Shown here: positions 25,255 to 34,146 of the stretch, one piece after another | How the letters are laid out: each line of letters begins with the position of its first letter | Numbering within the stretch: position 1 is the first letter of the stretch | The notes under the pieces: generated by a model | What the model was told of the DNA's origin: nothing | Seen by the model: only the letters and a program-made list of their open reading frames with translations | Databases searched by the model: none | NCBI GenBank assembly: GCA_963719135.1 | Contig: CAVRAZ010000002.1 | Span: 62,001-126,000 of the forward strand | Length of the DNA: 64,000 nucleotides | Source of the DNA: CAVRAZ01 sp963719135 | Lineage (GTDB): Bacteria > Pseudomonadota > Gammaproteobacteria > DSM-19610 | Direction of reading: 5' to 3' | Translations under genes and position numbers: made by a program

Positions 25255-26796
25255 GTGGACGCCATCGAACTGAGTCTGTTTTCCAGCCGCCTGACCGCGA
25301 TCTGCGAAGAGATGGGTGCGGTGCTGCGGCGCGCGGCCTTTTCGCCTAATATCCGTGACCGGCTGGACTACTCCTGCGCGCTTTTCGACGAGGCCGGCCG
25401 CCTATGTGCGCAGGCCGCGCACATTCCCGTGCACCTGGGCAGCATGGCCTACGCGATGCGGGACCTGGTCGGGCGGCAGAGATGGTCGCCGGGCGACATG
25501 CTGGTGCTCAACGACCCATTCGAGGGCGGCACGCATCTGCCCGACGTGACCCTGGTCGCGCCGGTCTTCTTCGAGGCGCGGCTGATCGCATTCGTCGCCA
25601 ACCGCGCGCACCACGCCGACATCGGCGCCGAGGCGCCGGGCTCGATGCCGATTGCCACACGGCTCGATGAAGAGGGTTTTCTGATTCGTCCGCAGTGGCT
25701 GGTGAAAAGCGGCGCACTGCAAACCGGCCTGCTCGACGATCTGAAGCGAGCCACGTCCGATCCGGTGACGACTGAGGGTGATTTCGCGGCCCAGATGAGC
25801 GCCAACCGCGCCGGCGGCGCACGCCTGCTGGCACTGCTCGAGCGCTTGGGCGAGGCCGGCTGGCGTTCCGGGCTTGCGGCGCTCAACGATTATGCCGAAC
25901 GCATGGCGCGGCACGCGCTCGGCGAACTTCCGGATGGAACCTACAGCTTCCGCGACTACATGGAATCGGACGGACTGGACGCGCGCGACGTTGCCATCGC
26001 GGTGACGATCGATGTGGCGGGCAGCGATCTGACGCTGGATTTTGCCGGCACCGCGGCGCAGACGCCGGGCAACATCAACTGTCCGCTGCCGGTCACCGCC
26101 GCTGCGGTGTTCTACGCGCTGCGTTGCCTGATGCCGGAAAACACGCCGGCCTGCGCCGGTGTGTTCAGGCCGCTCCATCTGCATGCGCCGCGCGGCAGTC
26201 TGGTCAACGCGCTGCCGCCGGCGGCGGTGGCCGCGGGCAACGTCGAGACCAGCAGCCGCATCGTCGACGTGGTGCTGGGTGCGCTGGCCGCGGCTGTGCC
26301 GGAACGCATGCCGGCGGCCAGCCAAGGCACGATGAACAACCTGGCCATGGGTTCGCGCGCGGCCGGACACGCCTGGAGCTACTACGAAACACTGGGCGGC
26401 GGCATGGGCGCCTGGTGCGGCGGCGACGGGATGAGCGCGGTGCAGACGCACATGACCAACACGCTGAACACGCCCATCGAGGTGTTGGAATCCTGCTTTC
26501 CCTTGCGCGTGCTGCAATACGCCGTGCGGCGCGGCTCCGGCGGTCAGGGGTTGCACCGGGGCGGTGACGGGTTGATACGCGAGTTCGAATTCCTTGACGA
26601 CGTTGAGGTTACGCTGATCTGCGAACGACGCCGGCTCGCGCCCTGGGGTCTGGACGGGGGCGCGGACGGTCTGCCCGGCATCGATCGCTTGAACGGCCAG
26701 AGGCTGCCGGGCAAGGCGCGATTCGTTGCAAGCGCCGGTGACCGCCTGTCGATCGAGACGCCCGGCGGCGGAGGCTATGGCCGCAAGGTCGAATGA
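25255..26796 (+). CDS. hyuB: Hydantoinase B/oxoprolinase family protein
   Basis: The 513-residue protein is a full-length HyuB-type subunit, with the markers VLNDPFEGGTHLPDVTLVAPVF, NRAHHADIGAEAPGSMP, NINCPLPVTAAAVFYALR, AAGNVETSSRIVDVVLGAL and the glycine-rich C-terminus TPGGGGYG. In characterised systems HyuB works with an ATP-dependent HyuA to open hydantoin or 5-oxoproline rings, or forms acetone carboxylase. No HyuA lies next to it here, so the substrate and partner are unknown. It starts at a GTG at 25255, divergent from the PuuD-like gene. Confidence 0.9.
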   Translation: MDAIELSLFSSRLTAICEEMGAVLRRAAFSPNIRDRLDYSCALFDEAGRLCAQAAHIPVHLGSMAYAMRDLVGRQRWSPGDMLVLNDPFEGGTHLPDVTLVAPVFFEARLIAFVANRAHHADIGAEAPGSMPIATRLDEEGFLIRPQWLVKSGALQTGLLDDLKRATSDPVTTEGDFAAQMSANRAGGARLLALLERLGEAGWRSGLAALNDYAERMARHALGELPDGTYSFRDYMESDGLDARDVAIAVTIDVAGSDLTLDFAGTAAQTPGNINCPLPVTAAAVFYALRCLMPENTPACAGVFRPLHLHAPRGSLVNALPPAAVAAGNVETSSRIVDVVLGALAAAVPERMPAASQGTMNNLAMGSRAAGHAWSYYETLGGGMGAWCGGDGMSAVQTHMTNTLNTPIEVLESCFPLRVLQYAVRRGSGGQGLHRGGDGLIREFEFLDDVEVTLICERRRLAPWGLDGGADGLPGIDRLNGQRLPGKARFVASAGDRLSIETPGGGGYGRKVE

Positions 26797-26840
26797 CGCA
26801 AAGGTGTCTTGACGGCGCCACTGACGTACACTTGCCGGCC

Positions 26841-27191
26841 ATGTCGAACGATCATCGCTATGCAATGGCTCGGCAACGCCCGCGTGCAGGCGTGCTTGCC
26901 GTCGGCTTTTTCCTGCTTACCGGCTGCGCGTCGCTGATCGTGAGCGACATGGCGAAGGGCGGCAATCCCGACTATCAGTCTGATCTCGCGCTGGCCGGCT
27001 CCGTCGAGCGCTATCTGCGCGCCGATCCGGTGCTCGGCAGCTTTGCCATCGATGCGAGTGTCTATCAGGGAATCGCGACGCTCTCGGGTCGCGTGTCGAC
27101 GCCGGCACAGAAGCAGCGCGCCGCGGACCTGGCCTATCGCGTGGCGGGCGTCAAACGCGTCGTTTCGCGCGTCAGCTACGGCCCCCCCTAG
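26841..27191 (+). CDS. BON domain lipoprotein
   Basis: The product, about 116 residues, has a basic start, a hydrophobic stretch and a lipobox LTGC, followed by a single BON domain (VERYLRADPVLGSFAIDASVYQGIATLSGRV and YRVAGVKRVVSRVSY). BON domains bind membranes or lipids, and small lipoproteins of this kind sit in the outer membrane or periplasm. The ATG at 26841 is used; another in-frame ATG eight codons later is possible. It lies between hyuB and the amidotransferase gene, with 44 and 26 bases of spacing. Confidence 0.78.
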   Translation: MSNDHRYAMARQRPRAGVLAVGFFLLTGCASLIVSDMAKGGNPDYQSDLALAGSVERYLRADPVLGSFAIDASVYQGIATLSGRVSTPAQKQRAADLAYRVAGVKRVVSRVSYGPP

Positions 27192-27217
27192 GTGCGGTTG
27201 GTCGGGGACAGGAATTT

Positions 27218-29002
27218 ATGTGCGGTATCTGTGGTGAATTGAGATTCGACGGCCGGGCGCCGTCATTGCCCGTGTTGCAGCGCATGCTGGCGAGGCTGGC
27301 GCGGCGCGGCCCCGATGCGGAAGGCAGGTACTGCAACGCGCCTGTCCTGCTCGGGCACCGGCGGCTGAGCGTGATCGATCTCTCCAGCGCGTCCAACCAG
27401 CCATTCGTCGACGACGAGGCCGGGCTGGCGCTGGTGTTCAACGGCACCATCTACAACTACAAGGAACTGCGCGCCGAACTGATCGAACGCGGTCACCGCT
27501 TCCGCAGCCAGGGCGACACCGAAGTGATTCTGCGCGCCTACGCGGAGTGGGGCGCAGCATCGGTCGCGCGCCTGACCGGCATGTTCGCGTTCGCCATCTG
27601 GGACGTCAACAAACAGCAGTTGTTTCTGGCGCGCGACCGCTTCGGCATCAAGCCGCTGTATTACGCGCAAACGGCTGCCGAGTTCCGCTTCGCCTCGAAC
27701 AGCCAGGCGCTGCTGGCGACCGGCGGGCTGGACACCGGCTTCGATACGGTGGCGCTGCATCATCATTTCACGCTGCACGCCGTGGTGTCGGCGCCGCGCA
27801 CGCTGTTGCGCGGCTTGCGCAAGCTGCCGCCGGCCCACGTCATGACCATCGACGCCCACGGCCGCGACCGCGTGTGGCCCTACTGGGAACTGGACAGCAC
27901 GACGCCGGTGCCGGCGCGCAGCGAACCGGAATGGGTCGAGGCCGTGCACGCGGCGCTGGATCGCGCCGTGTGGCGCCGGCGCCAGATCGCCGACGTGCCG
28001 GTCGGCGTGCTGCTCTCCGGCGGCCTGGACAGCAGTCTGCTGGTCGCGTTGCTGGCCGAGCAGGGCGCGCAGAACCTGCTGACGTTCTCGGTCGGGTTCG
28101 AGGATCACCCGGACGAACGCGGCGACGAGTTCGAATATTCCGACCAGGTCGTCGAGCGTTGTGGCACGCAGCACCGCAAGATTCACGTTCCCAACCACGA
28201 AGTGCTGGAACGCCTGCCCGAGGCGATCGACCAGATGGCCGAACCGATGGTCGGTCAGGACGCGGTGGCCTTTTATCTTCTTTCCGAGCGCGTGTCGAAA
28301 TACGTCAAGGTGGTGCAGTCCGGGCAGGGCGCCGACGAGGTCTTCGGCGGCTACTTCTGGTATCCGAGAATGGGCGCGGCCGCGGGCAGCGACCTCGACC
28401 GGTTCCGCCTGCACTATTTCGACCGCGATCACGACGAGTACGTCCGCATGATCGCCGAGCCCTGGCATCAGGGCGACTACACCTCCGAGTTCGTCGCGGC
28501 GAGGCTCGCGGCCGTGAAGGGCGACCAGTATCTGAATCGGGTCTTGAATTTCAACGTCACCACCCTCATCGTCGACGACCCGGTCAAACGCGTGGACAAC
28601 ATGACCATGGCCTGGGGCCTGGAGGCGCGGGTGCCGTTTCTCGATCACGAACTGGTCGAATGCGTGGCCGGCATGCCGCCGCACCTGAAAACCGGGTCGG
28701 GCGGCAAGCACCTGCTCAAGCGCATCGCGCGCGGTCTCGTGCCGGACGCCGTGATCGACCGGCCGAAAGGTTATTTTCCGGTGCCGGCGCTCAAGTTCGT
28801 GCGCGGCGATTTTCTCGCGTTCATGCGCGACCTGCTGACCTCGCGCGCCTGCCGCGAAAGAGGTCTCTACCGGCGCGACTACGTGGACGCGCTGCTGGCC
28901 GACCCGGAACGGCAACTGACGCGTCTGCACGGCAGCAAGCTCTGGCACCTGGCGGCGCTGGAACTCTGGTTGCAGCGCAATGTCGATGTCATTCCCGGTT
29001 GA
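27218..29002 (+). CDS. Asparagine synthase-like amidotransferase, probable N-acetylglutaminylglutamine amide type
   Basis: The 594-residue protein has an N-terminal Ntn glutaminase domain (MCGICGELRFDG with Cys2, RRGPDAEG, FNGTIYNYKELR, RFGIKPLYYA). The C-terminal ATP-dependent synthetase domain has the PP-loop LLSGGLDSSLLVALLA and the motifs GQGADEVFGGYFWYP and WGLEARVPFLDH. The first 200 residues resemble the amidotransferase that makes the osmoprotectant N-acetylglutaminylglutamine amide more than classical AsnB. The ligase partner of that pathway is not adjacent, so plain asparagine synthetase remains possible. GGGGACAGGA precedes the ATG. Confidence 0.85.
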   Translation: MCGICGELRFDGRAPSLPVLQRMLARLARRGPDAEGRYCNAPVLLGHRRLSVIDLSSASNQPFVDDEAGLALVFNGTIYNYKELRAELIERGHRFRSQGDTEVILRAYAEWGAASVARLTGMFAFAIWDVNKQQLFLARDRFGIKPLYYAQTAAEFRFASNSQALLATGGLDTGFDTVALHHHFTLHAVVSAPRTLLRGLRKLPPAHVMTIDAHGRDRVWPYWELDSTTPVPARSEPEWVEAVHAALDRAVWRRRQIADVPVGVLLSGGLDSSLLVALLAEQGAQNLLTFSVGFEDHPDERGDEFEYSDQVVERCGTQHRKIHVPNHEVLERLPEAIDQMAEPMVGQDAVAFYLLSERVSKYVKVVQSGQGADEVFGGYFWYPRMGAAAGSDLDRFRLHYFDRDHDEYVRMIAEPWHQGDYTSEFVAARLAAVKGDQYLNRVLNFNVTTLIVDDPVKRVDNMTMAWGLEARVPFLDHELVECVAGMPPHLKTGSGGKHLLKRIARGLVPDAVIDRPKGYFPVPALKFVRGDFLAFMRDLLTSRACRERGLYRRDYVDALLADPERQLTRLHGSKLWHLAALELWLQRNVDVIPG

Positions 29003-29080
29003 AATGTGGCATTTATATGCAGGAGCCGGGACTGCTACAATGGGGATTATCCAGAGATTCTAATCAGCGAGGTATCAACG

Positions 29081-29407
29081 ATGGACGTGATGGACAGAAT
29101 CAAACAGGAGGTCGGCAGCCATCCCATTGTCATCTTCATGAAAGGCACGCCGCAGATGCCGATGTGCGGTTATTCCAGCCGCACCGCGCAGATGCTGCAG
29201 GCGTGCGGCGTCGAGTTCGCGCACGTCAACGTGCTGGCCGATCCGGAAGTGTTCGAGAACCTGCCGCGTTTCGCCAACTGGCCGACGTTCCCACAGGTGT
29301 ATGTCAGCGGCGAACTGATCGGCGGCCACGACATCACGATGGAGTTGTTCCAGAAAGGCGAACTCAAGCCGATGCTGCAGGCCGCCGCCGGAAAATCCGA
29401 CGCGTAG
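29081..29407 (+). CDS. grxD: Monothiol glutaredoxin, Grx4 type
   Basis: The 108-residue protein has the monothiol active site CGYS at residues 29-32 with the preceding GTPQMPMCGYS context. It also has the glutathione-binding WPTFPQVYVSGELIGGHDI strand and loop. Proteins of this type bind and deliver 2Fe-2S clusters with BolA partners. An upstream in-frame start at 29006 would add 25 unlikely residues. A clear terminator follows. Confidence 0.95.
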   Translation: MDVMDRIKQEVGSHPIVIFMKGTPQMPMCGYSSRTAQMLQACGVEFAHVNVLADPEVFENLPRFANWPTFPQVYVSGELIGGHDITMELFQKGELKPMLQAAAGKSDA

Positions 29408-29429
29408 AGCGCGGGTTGGCAGGATGCGG

Positions 29430-29456
29430 AAAAGGCGGCGTCTGCCGCCTTTTTTG
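29430..29456 (+). terminator. Rho-independent terminator of grxD
   Basis: A stem pairing AAAGGCGGC with GCCGCCTTT around a short loop is followed by a run of T. It lies about 25 bases after the grxD stop. Confidence 0.9.
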
Positions 29457-29473
29457 TGAAGGCTGGATTTGCT

Positions 29474-29781
29474 TAATCGCGAAGGACGCCAAGGGCGCGA
29501 AGGGAAACACCTTATTAACCACAAAGGACACCAAGGACACAAAGGTAACCATTTCCAAGAAGCCCTGGAGCTTGTTCTCTTGTCCGCGGGGCGCCCGCAC
29601 CTGGCGAGTACAGCATGCGCGACGAACAAATTCCCGAAATACGTTGACAGTCAATCGTGGCATCCCTCCCCACCGAAACCAAGAATGCTGCGAACAAACA
29701 ATTAGTTCTTCGTGACCTTTGTGTCCTTTGTGGTTAAAAGGGTTTTCCCTTCGCGTCCTTGGCGTCCTTCGCGGTCAATTT
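29474..29781. repeat. AACCACAAAGGACAC-family palindromic repeat, copy 1
   Basis: Outer arms of the type CGCGAAGGACGCCAAGG (29478) and the complement CCTTGGCGTCCTTCGCG (about 29757) enclose inner arms AACCACAAAGGACACCAAGG (29518) and CTTTGTGTCCTTTGTGGTT (about 29720). The core of about 180 bases has no credible gene. It lies between grxD and the convergent nhaD stop. Confidence 0.85.
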
Positions 29782-29792
29782 ACTTCGACTGC

Positions 29793-31259
29793 CTACACCC
29801 CCGTGAACAGGTCGCCGTTGATCAGGAAGTGAACCCAGACGCTTACCGCGTAGCCCAGCGCGATCGCGCCGCTCCATTTCAAGTGCGAGAAGAACGTGTA
29901 GTAACCGCGCGCCTGTCCCATGACCGCGACGCCGGCCGCGGATCCAATGGACAGCAGCGACCCGCCAACGCCGGCGGTGAACGTCACCAGCAGCCATTGG
30001 CCGAGGTCCATGGCCGGATCCATCGCCAGCACCGCGAACATGACGGGAATGTTGTCGACCACCGAAGACACCAGGCCGACCAGGATATTCGCCTGGGTGG
30101 CGCCCAGACCGCCGTACATCAGCTCCGATCCGAGCCGCAGATAACCCAGCGTACCGAGTCCGCCGACGCACAGAATGATGCCGTAGAAAAACATCAGCGT
30201 GTCCCATTCGGCGCGTTCCAGCGACTTGAAGATGTTGAAGGGCGTCTGCTTGCGCGACAGCGCCGGGGTCCCTTCGATTTCCAACGCCATGTCGCTCATT
30301 GCGTCCGCCGCCGGCTGCGCCGCGAGGCGATGATCGCGGCGCTTGAGATAGTAGCCGAACAGCTTGAGCAGTCCGAGGCCGGTCATCATGCCGATCACCG
30401 GCGGCAAATGCAGGAAGTTGTGTGCGCAGACGGCCATGGTGATGGTCAGTATGAACAGCCCGACGACGATCCATGCCCCGTGCTCCGGCACCGCTTTGTC
30501 CGAGACCGGCTCCGGCGCGGATGTTCCGATCGTCAGGCTCATCAGCGCCGCGGGTACCAGCCAGTTGACTATCGAGGGCAGCAGCAGCGCGAAGAAGTGC
30601 GCGAAATCGACCACGCCTTTTTGCCAGACCATGAGCGTGGTGATGTCGCCGAACGGACTGAAGGCGCCGCCGGCGTTGGCCGCCACGACGATGTTGATGC
30701 AGGCGACGGTGATGAACCGGGTGTTGGTGCCGCCCACCGAGATGGCGACCGTCGCCATCAGCAGCGCCGTGGTCAGATTGTCGGCCACCGGCGAAATGCA
30801 GAAAGCGAGCAGACCGGTCAGCCAGAAGATCGCGCGCAGCGAGAAGCCGCGCGTAATCAGCCAGACGCGCAGCACGTTGAACACGCCGCGTTCATCCATC
30901 GTGTTGATGTAGGTCATCGCCGCCAGCAGGAACAGAAACAGCTCCGCATATTCCTCGAGATTGTGCCGCACCGCCTCCTCGGCGGTGTGCGTGTCGCCGC
31001 TGGCGGCGTAGACCAACGCGACGACCGTCCAGATCAGTCCGGCCGCGATCATCACCGGTTTCGACTTGCGCAGATGCAGTTGCTCCTCGGCGATCACGAA
31101 GGCGTACGCGACGATGAACAGCGCGATCGCCAGCCAACCGGCCCAGTGACCGGTGAAATCCGGCGTCGTGTGCGCGTCCGCGGCGACGGCCGGGAAAGCG
31201 GCCCCGAACAGGACCAACAGCGCCGGCGCGAAGCGGGCAGGCAGCTTGGTGAACGGCAT
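29793..31259 (-). CDS. nhaD: Na+/H+ antiporter NhaD
   Basis: The 488-residue protein has a signal-like N-terminus and about 12 hydrophobic segments. NhaD markers include TYINTMDERGVFNVLR, FCISPVADNLTTALLMATV, NIVVAANAGGAFSPFGDITTLMVW, and in the second half VSSVVDNIPVMFAVLAM and TFTAGVGGSLLSIGSAAGVAVMG. NhaD exports sodium in exchange for protons and is common in marine, halophilic and alkaliphilic bacteria. The start at 31259 is preferred because AAGGAG lies seven bases upstream. The gene is complete. Confidence 0.93.
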   Translation of the reverse strand: MPFTKLPARFAPALLVLFGAAFPAVAADAHTTPDFTGHWAGWLAIALFIVAYAFVIAEEQLHLRKSKPVMIAAGLIWTVVALVYAASGDTHTAEEAVRHNLEEYAELFLFLLAAMTYINTMDERGVFNVLRVWLITRGFSLRAIFWLTGLLAFCISPVADNLTTALLMATVAISVGGTNTRFITVACINIVVAANAGGAFSPFGDITTLMVWQKGVVDFAHFFALLLPSIVNWLVPAALMSLTIGTSAPEPVSDKAVPEHGAWIVVGLFILTITMAVCAHNFLHLPPVIGMMTGLGLLKLFGYYLKRRDHRLAAQPAADAMSDMALEIEGTPALSRKQTPFNIFKSLERAEWDTLMFFYGIILCVGGLGTLGYLRLGSELMYGGLGATQANILVGLVSSVVDNIPVMFAVLAMDPAMDLGQWLLVTFTAGVGGSLLSIGSAAGVAVMGQARGYYTFFSHLKWSGAIALGYAVSVWVHFLINGDLFTGV

Positions 31260-31568
31260 GCGGGGTCTCCTTGCTCGTTTGTGGAAGGGTTTCAGGCGGC
31301 CTGAATTCCGCCGCCGCTTCGTGCCTTGCAACGCTGCTCATCGGACCGCGCGGCGCGTTCGCTCGCGGCGCTCATTGTGACAACACCCTATGGGCGCTTG
31401 CAACGCGCGATTACCGGCTGAACAGGCGGTTCATCGGCGCCTGACGCGCATCCGTCCCGGTTGTTGCACATTTCCCGGTTTGGCGCCACCATTCAGGCGG
31501 TAGCGAGCCGGTTGAGAAAGACGTGAGTTTGAAACGATTCTGGCATTCCCGGCAGACCGGGGGCGCCT
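31260..31568. other. Intergenic region upstream of nhaD
   Basis: This 309-base divergent region presumably holds the nhaD promoter. No clear box elements, operator or hairpin could be assigned. Confidence 0.4.
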
Positions 31569-31949
31569 ATGGCGCATGACATCGAAGTGCGCTGCGCGCC
31601 GGACACGGCGCAGCGCCTGGCGCTGGCGCTGCAGGCTTTCGTGGCCAGCCATTATCCCTACGCGGCCGACGAGTGCAGTGCCGCGGCGCGCGAAGTGCTG
31701 CTGGACCTGGCCCGCAGTTTCGAGACGCAGTTGCGGACGACGGGCGCCTGCGTCTACAGCCAGCGCGTCCGCGCGTTCGTCTGCGAGGCGGTCAGGGCGT
31801 ATTGCGAAGCGCTGGAGCGCAGCGAAGGGTGCAGCTACCGCGAGCGGTGTGCACTGTACACCGCGATCGTCCGGGGTCGGCCTGCGGATCGCGACGACGA
31901 ACTGGCAGCGGAGCGGGTGGACCTGGGGGGCGGTTCCGATCTTGAATGA
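31569..31949 (+). CDS. Hypothetical protein, small and cysteine-containing
   Basis: The 126-residue frame has the high third-position GC of its neighbours and an even amino-acid composition, which supports a real gene. It is helical and arginine-rich (ALALQAFVASHYPYAADECSAAAREVLLDLARSFETQL) with cysteines at several positions. I recognise no family. No strong ribosome site precedes the ATG. A palindromic repeat begins at its stop codon. Confidence 0.5.
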   Translation: MAHDIEVRCAPDTAQRLALALQAFVASHYPYAADECSAAAREVLLDLARSFETQLRTTGACVYSQRVRAFVCEAVRAYCEALERSEGCSYRERCALYTAIVRGRPADRDDELAAERVDLGGGSDLE

Positions 31950-32230
31950 ACCGCAAAGGACTCGTAGAGAAAACCCCTCTTAACCACAAAGGACACAAAG
32001 GACACGCAGCTAACCATTTCCACGAAACCCTGAAGCGTGCCGCCTTGCCCGGGTGGGAGGCACGTACGCGGGAAGCGCGGTCTGCGCCGAAACTGGGTGG
32101 CTGAGGTTCGGCGACAGTCCATCGCGGCGCTCCTCGCCACCGAACATCGTGAATACCGCAAGTCAAACAATCATTTGTTCGTGTCCTTTGTGTGCTTTGT
32201 GGTTAAGAGGGGGGTTCCTTCGCGGTTAAG
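31946..32230. repeat. AACCACAAAGGACAC-family palindromic repeat, copy 2
   Basis: The inner arms AACCACAAAGGACACAAAGG (31982) and CTTTGTGTGCTTTGTGGTT (about 32187) are flanked by degenerate outer arms ending CGCGGTTAA. The core contains CAAGTCAAACAATCATT, the complement of a core motif in copy 3, so the two cores lie in opposite orientations. Confidence 0.85.
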
Positions 32231-32234
32231 ACGT

Positions 32235-32789
32235 CTAGTGCGCACCCAGTTTGGCCAGTTCCTGCAGGATACCCAGCACCAGTTTCTCGCCGTCGGCGCT
32301 CATGCCCTCGGTGAGTATCTCCGCATCGCGTTCGCCCTGCACCAGTGGCCGGACGATGCCAGCCAGCCTGGCCATGTCGCCGCCGGCGGCGAGCATCTGC
32401 TGGGCCATGTTGGCCAGCAGTTGCAGCGTCTCCAGATTGCCGCTGCGCGCGCCGTGCACCATCGCGGCGATGCCGGGTGCGGCCATGCTGGCATCGAACC
32501 CTTTGGTCGGGTCGGGAAGCGTGGACGGGTCCTGCAGGCCGCGCAGTATCGACGCGACGATCGTGCGGTCCTCTGCGTCCAGCGGATTGAGCAGCGACGC
32601 ATCGCGGCTTCCCGCCAGTATCTGACGAATCGCGCCCACCAGTGCGGTCCATCCATTCCGCTCCGCTTCCTGGAGAAGCCGGTGCAGATCCGGCACGGCG
32701 TCGGGGTTTTGGCAGGCGATCACGACGCGGTGAATCAGCCCCATGTGCGCGTCAACGATCTGCTGTTCTTTTTCCGGTAGATTGGCCAT
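32235..32789 (-). CDS. Conserved-looking helical hypothetical protein
   Basis: The 184-residue protein is rich in alanine, leucine and charged residues and is predicted to be mostly helical. It has segments IVDAHMGLIHRVVIACQNPDAVPDLHRLL, NGWTALVGAIRQIL, GNLETLQLLANMAQQMLAAGGDMARL and a C-terminal LVLGILQELAKLGAH. There is no signal peptide or membrane segment. I do not recognise a named family. It starts divergently from the cytochrome c peroxidase gene, 77 bases away. Confidence 0.65.
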   Translation of the reverse strand: MANLPEKEQQIVDAHMGLIHRVVIACQNPDAVPDLHRLLQEAERNGWTALVGAIRQILAGSRDASLLNPLDAEDRTIVASILRGLQDPSTLPDPTKGFDASMAAPGIAAMVHGARSGNLETLQLLANMAQQMLAAGGDMARLAGIVRPLVQGERDAEILTEGMSADGEKLVLGILQELAKLGAH

Positions 32790-32866
32790 CGGTGCATCTA
32801 CACTTTGTCGGTCGGAACAGGGATAATAGCGCGCTTTTGTGGTGGAGTGCCCAGGGAGTTTGCATT

Positions 32867-33919
32867 ATGTCATTCGTATTACGTCTTATTCCAGCGGTTG
32901 CAGCCGGGTTGCTGCAGGCCAATGTGTACGCGGCCGAATGGCAGGCCCTGCCCGACAAGGCGCCGGAGCCCGCGGACAATCCCACCACGCCCGAAAAGGT
33001 GGAGCTTGGCCGCATGCTGTATTTCGATCCGCGTTTCTCCGCGACCGGCACGGTGTCCTGCAATTCGTGTCATAACCTGATGCTCGGTGGCGACGACAAC
33101 CGTCCCGTGTCGATGGGCGTGCAAGGCCAGACCGGCGGGCGCAGCTCGCCGACGGTGTGGAATTCCGGTTTTTCGTCCACCCAGTTCTGGGACGGCCGCG
33201 CGGCGACGCTCGAGGACCAGGCCAAGGGCCCGGTCGTCAATCCGGTCGAAATGGGCATGAGCGATCTCGAGGATGCGATGAACCGGGTGCGTGCGATTCC
33301 CGGGTACAAGCCGTATTTCGAGCGCGCATTCGGCGACAAGGACCCGATGACCGTCGACAATGCCGCCAAGGCGGTGGCGGCGTACGAGCGCACGCTGGTC
33401 ACGCCGGACAGCCCCTATGACCGTTTCGTCAAAGGTGACAAGCAGGCGTTGACCGAACAGCAGCAGCGCGGCATGCAGGCCTTTGCCGATACCGGCTGCG
33501 CAAGCTGCCACTCCGGCGCGGCGTTCAACGGTCCGGCGCTGCCGGCGGGCACCGGTTTCTTCATGAAGTTCCCGACCTTCACCGACAACGACTACGTGAA
33601 GAAGTACGGTTTGATGGACGATCCCGGGCGCGCCAACGTCACCAAGGCCGACACCGACAAGCATCTCTGGAAAGTGCCGACGCTGCGTAACGTCGCCCTG
33701 ACCGCGCCGTACTTCCACAACGGATCGGTCGCCACGCTCGACGAAGCCGTGAGGGTGATGGCCAAGGCACAGCTCAACAGGGATCTCACCGATGACCAGG
33801 CCGCCGATATTGCCGCGTTCCTCAACGCGCTGACCGGCGAATTCCCGCAACAGCCGCTGCCGCGCCTGCCGGCCACCCTGGGCTGGGCCATCGGGTCCAG
33901 CCCAGCGTCAGGTAAGTAA
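32867..33919 (+). CDS. Periplasmic di-heme cytochrome c peroxidase
   Basis: The 350-residue protein has an N-terminal signal peptide ending near AANVYA and two c-type heme sites: CNSCH (65-69) and CASCH (211-215). Conserved surroundings include GRMLYFDPRFS, SPTVWNSGF, FWDGRAATLEDQA, VPTLRNVALTAPYFHNGS and ALTGEFP. Enzymes of this family reduce hydrogen peroxide with electrons from small cytochromes or act as MauG-like oxidases. The ATG at 32867 with AGGGAG nine bases upstream is chosen; the frame is open much further upstream without a gene-like sequence. Confidence 0.93.
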   Translation: MSFVLRLIPAVAAGLLQANVYAAEWQALPDKAPEPADNPTTPEKVELGRMLYFDPRFSATGTVSCNSCHNLMLGGDDNRPVSMGVQGQTGGRSSPTVWNSGFSSTQFWDGRAATLEDQAKGPVVNPVEMGMSDLEDAMNRVRAIPGYKPYFERAFGDKDPMTVDNAAKAVAAYERTLVTPDSPYDRFVKGDKQALTEQQQRGMQAFADTGCASCHSGAAFNGPALPAGTGFFMKFPTFTDNDYVKKYGLMDDPGRANVTKADTDKHLWKVPTLRNVALTAPYFHNGSVATLDEAVRVMAKAQLNRDLTDDQAADIAAFLNALTGEFPQQPLPRLPATLGWAIGSSPASGK

Positions 33920-33929
33920 TTGGCATCCG

Positions 33930-34140
33930 ACAGTCGGGGCCAGAACAGTTTTCTCCAAGGACACTCTGATCAAATCGCCACCCCGGCGAACGCCGGGGTC
34001 CAGGTTATGGATCGCCTGGATTCGGGCGTTCGCCGGAACGACGGAATTGGGTTTCTTCGGAGCTTTCGTGGCATTCAAAGTGGAGCCGCTGCGCTGTGGA
34101 GAAAACTGCGTTTTGCGCCCGGTTTTCTTTCCCACCGCAC
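33930..34140. repeat. REP-like palindrome cluster
   Basis: A hairpin pair CCCCGGCGAACGCCGGGGTCC (about 33980) and GGGCGTTCGCCGGAACG (about 34023) belongs to the GCCGGAATCCAG family. It is enclosed by related outer sequences CAGAACAGTTTTCTCC (33942) and GGAGAAAACTGCGTT (34099), which are complementary over about a dozen bases. It lies between convergent genes. Confidence 0.75.
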
Positions 34141-34146
34141 CTAATG

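Noticed and set aside
27547..29715. A 722-codon plus-strand frame over the amidotransferase and grxD genes
   Set aside because: It is an arginine-rich shadow frame of the real amidotransferase gene; grxD and the repeat region are read in other frames.
29515..32170. Several small frames encoding FVSFVVKRG-like peptides in the repeat regions
   Set aside because: They are translations of the CACAAAGGACAC repeat arms. The same peptide appears in each copy and on both strands, which reflects the repeat and not a protein.
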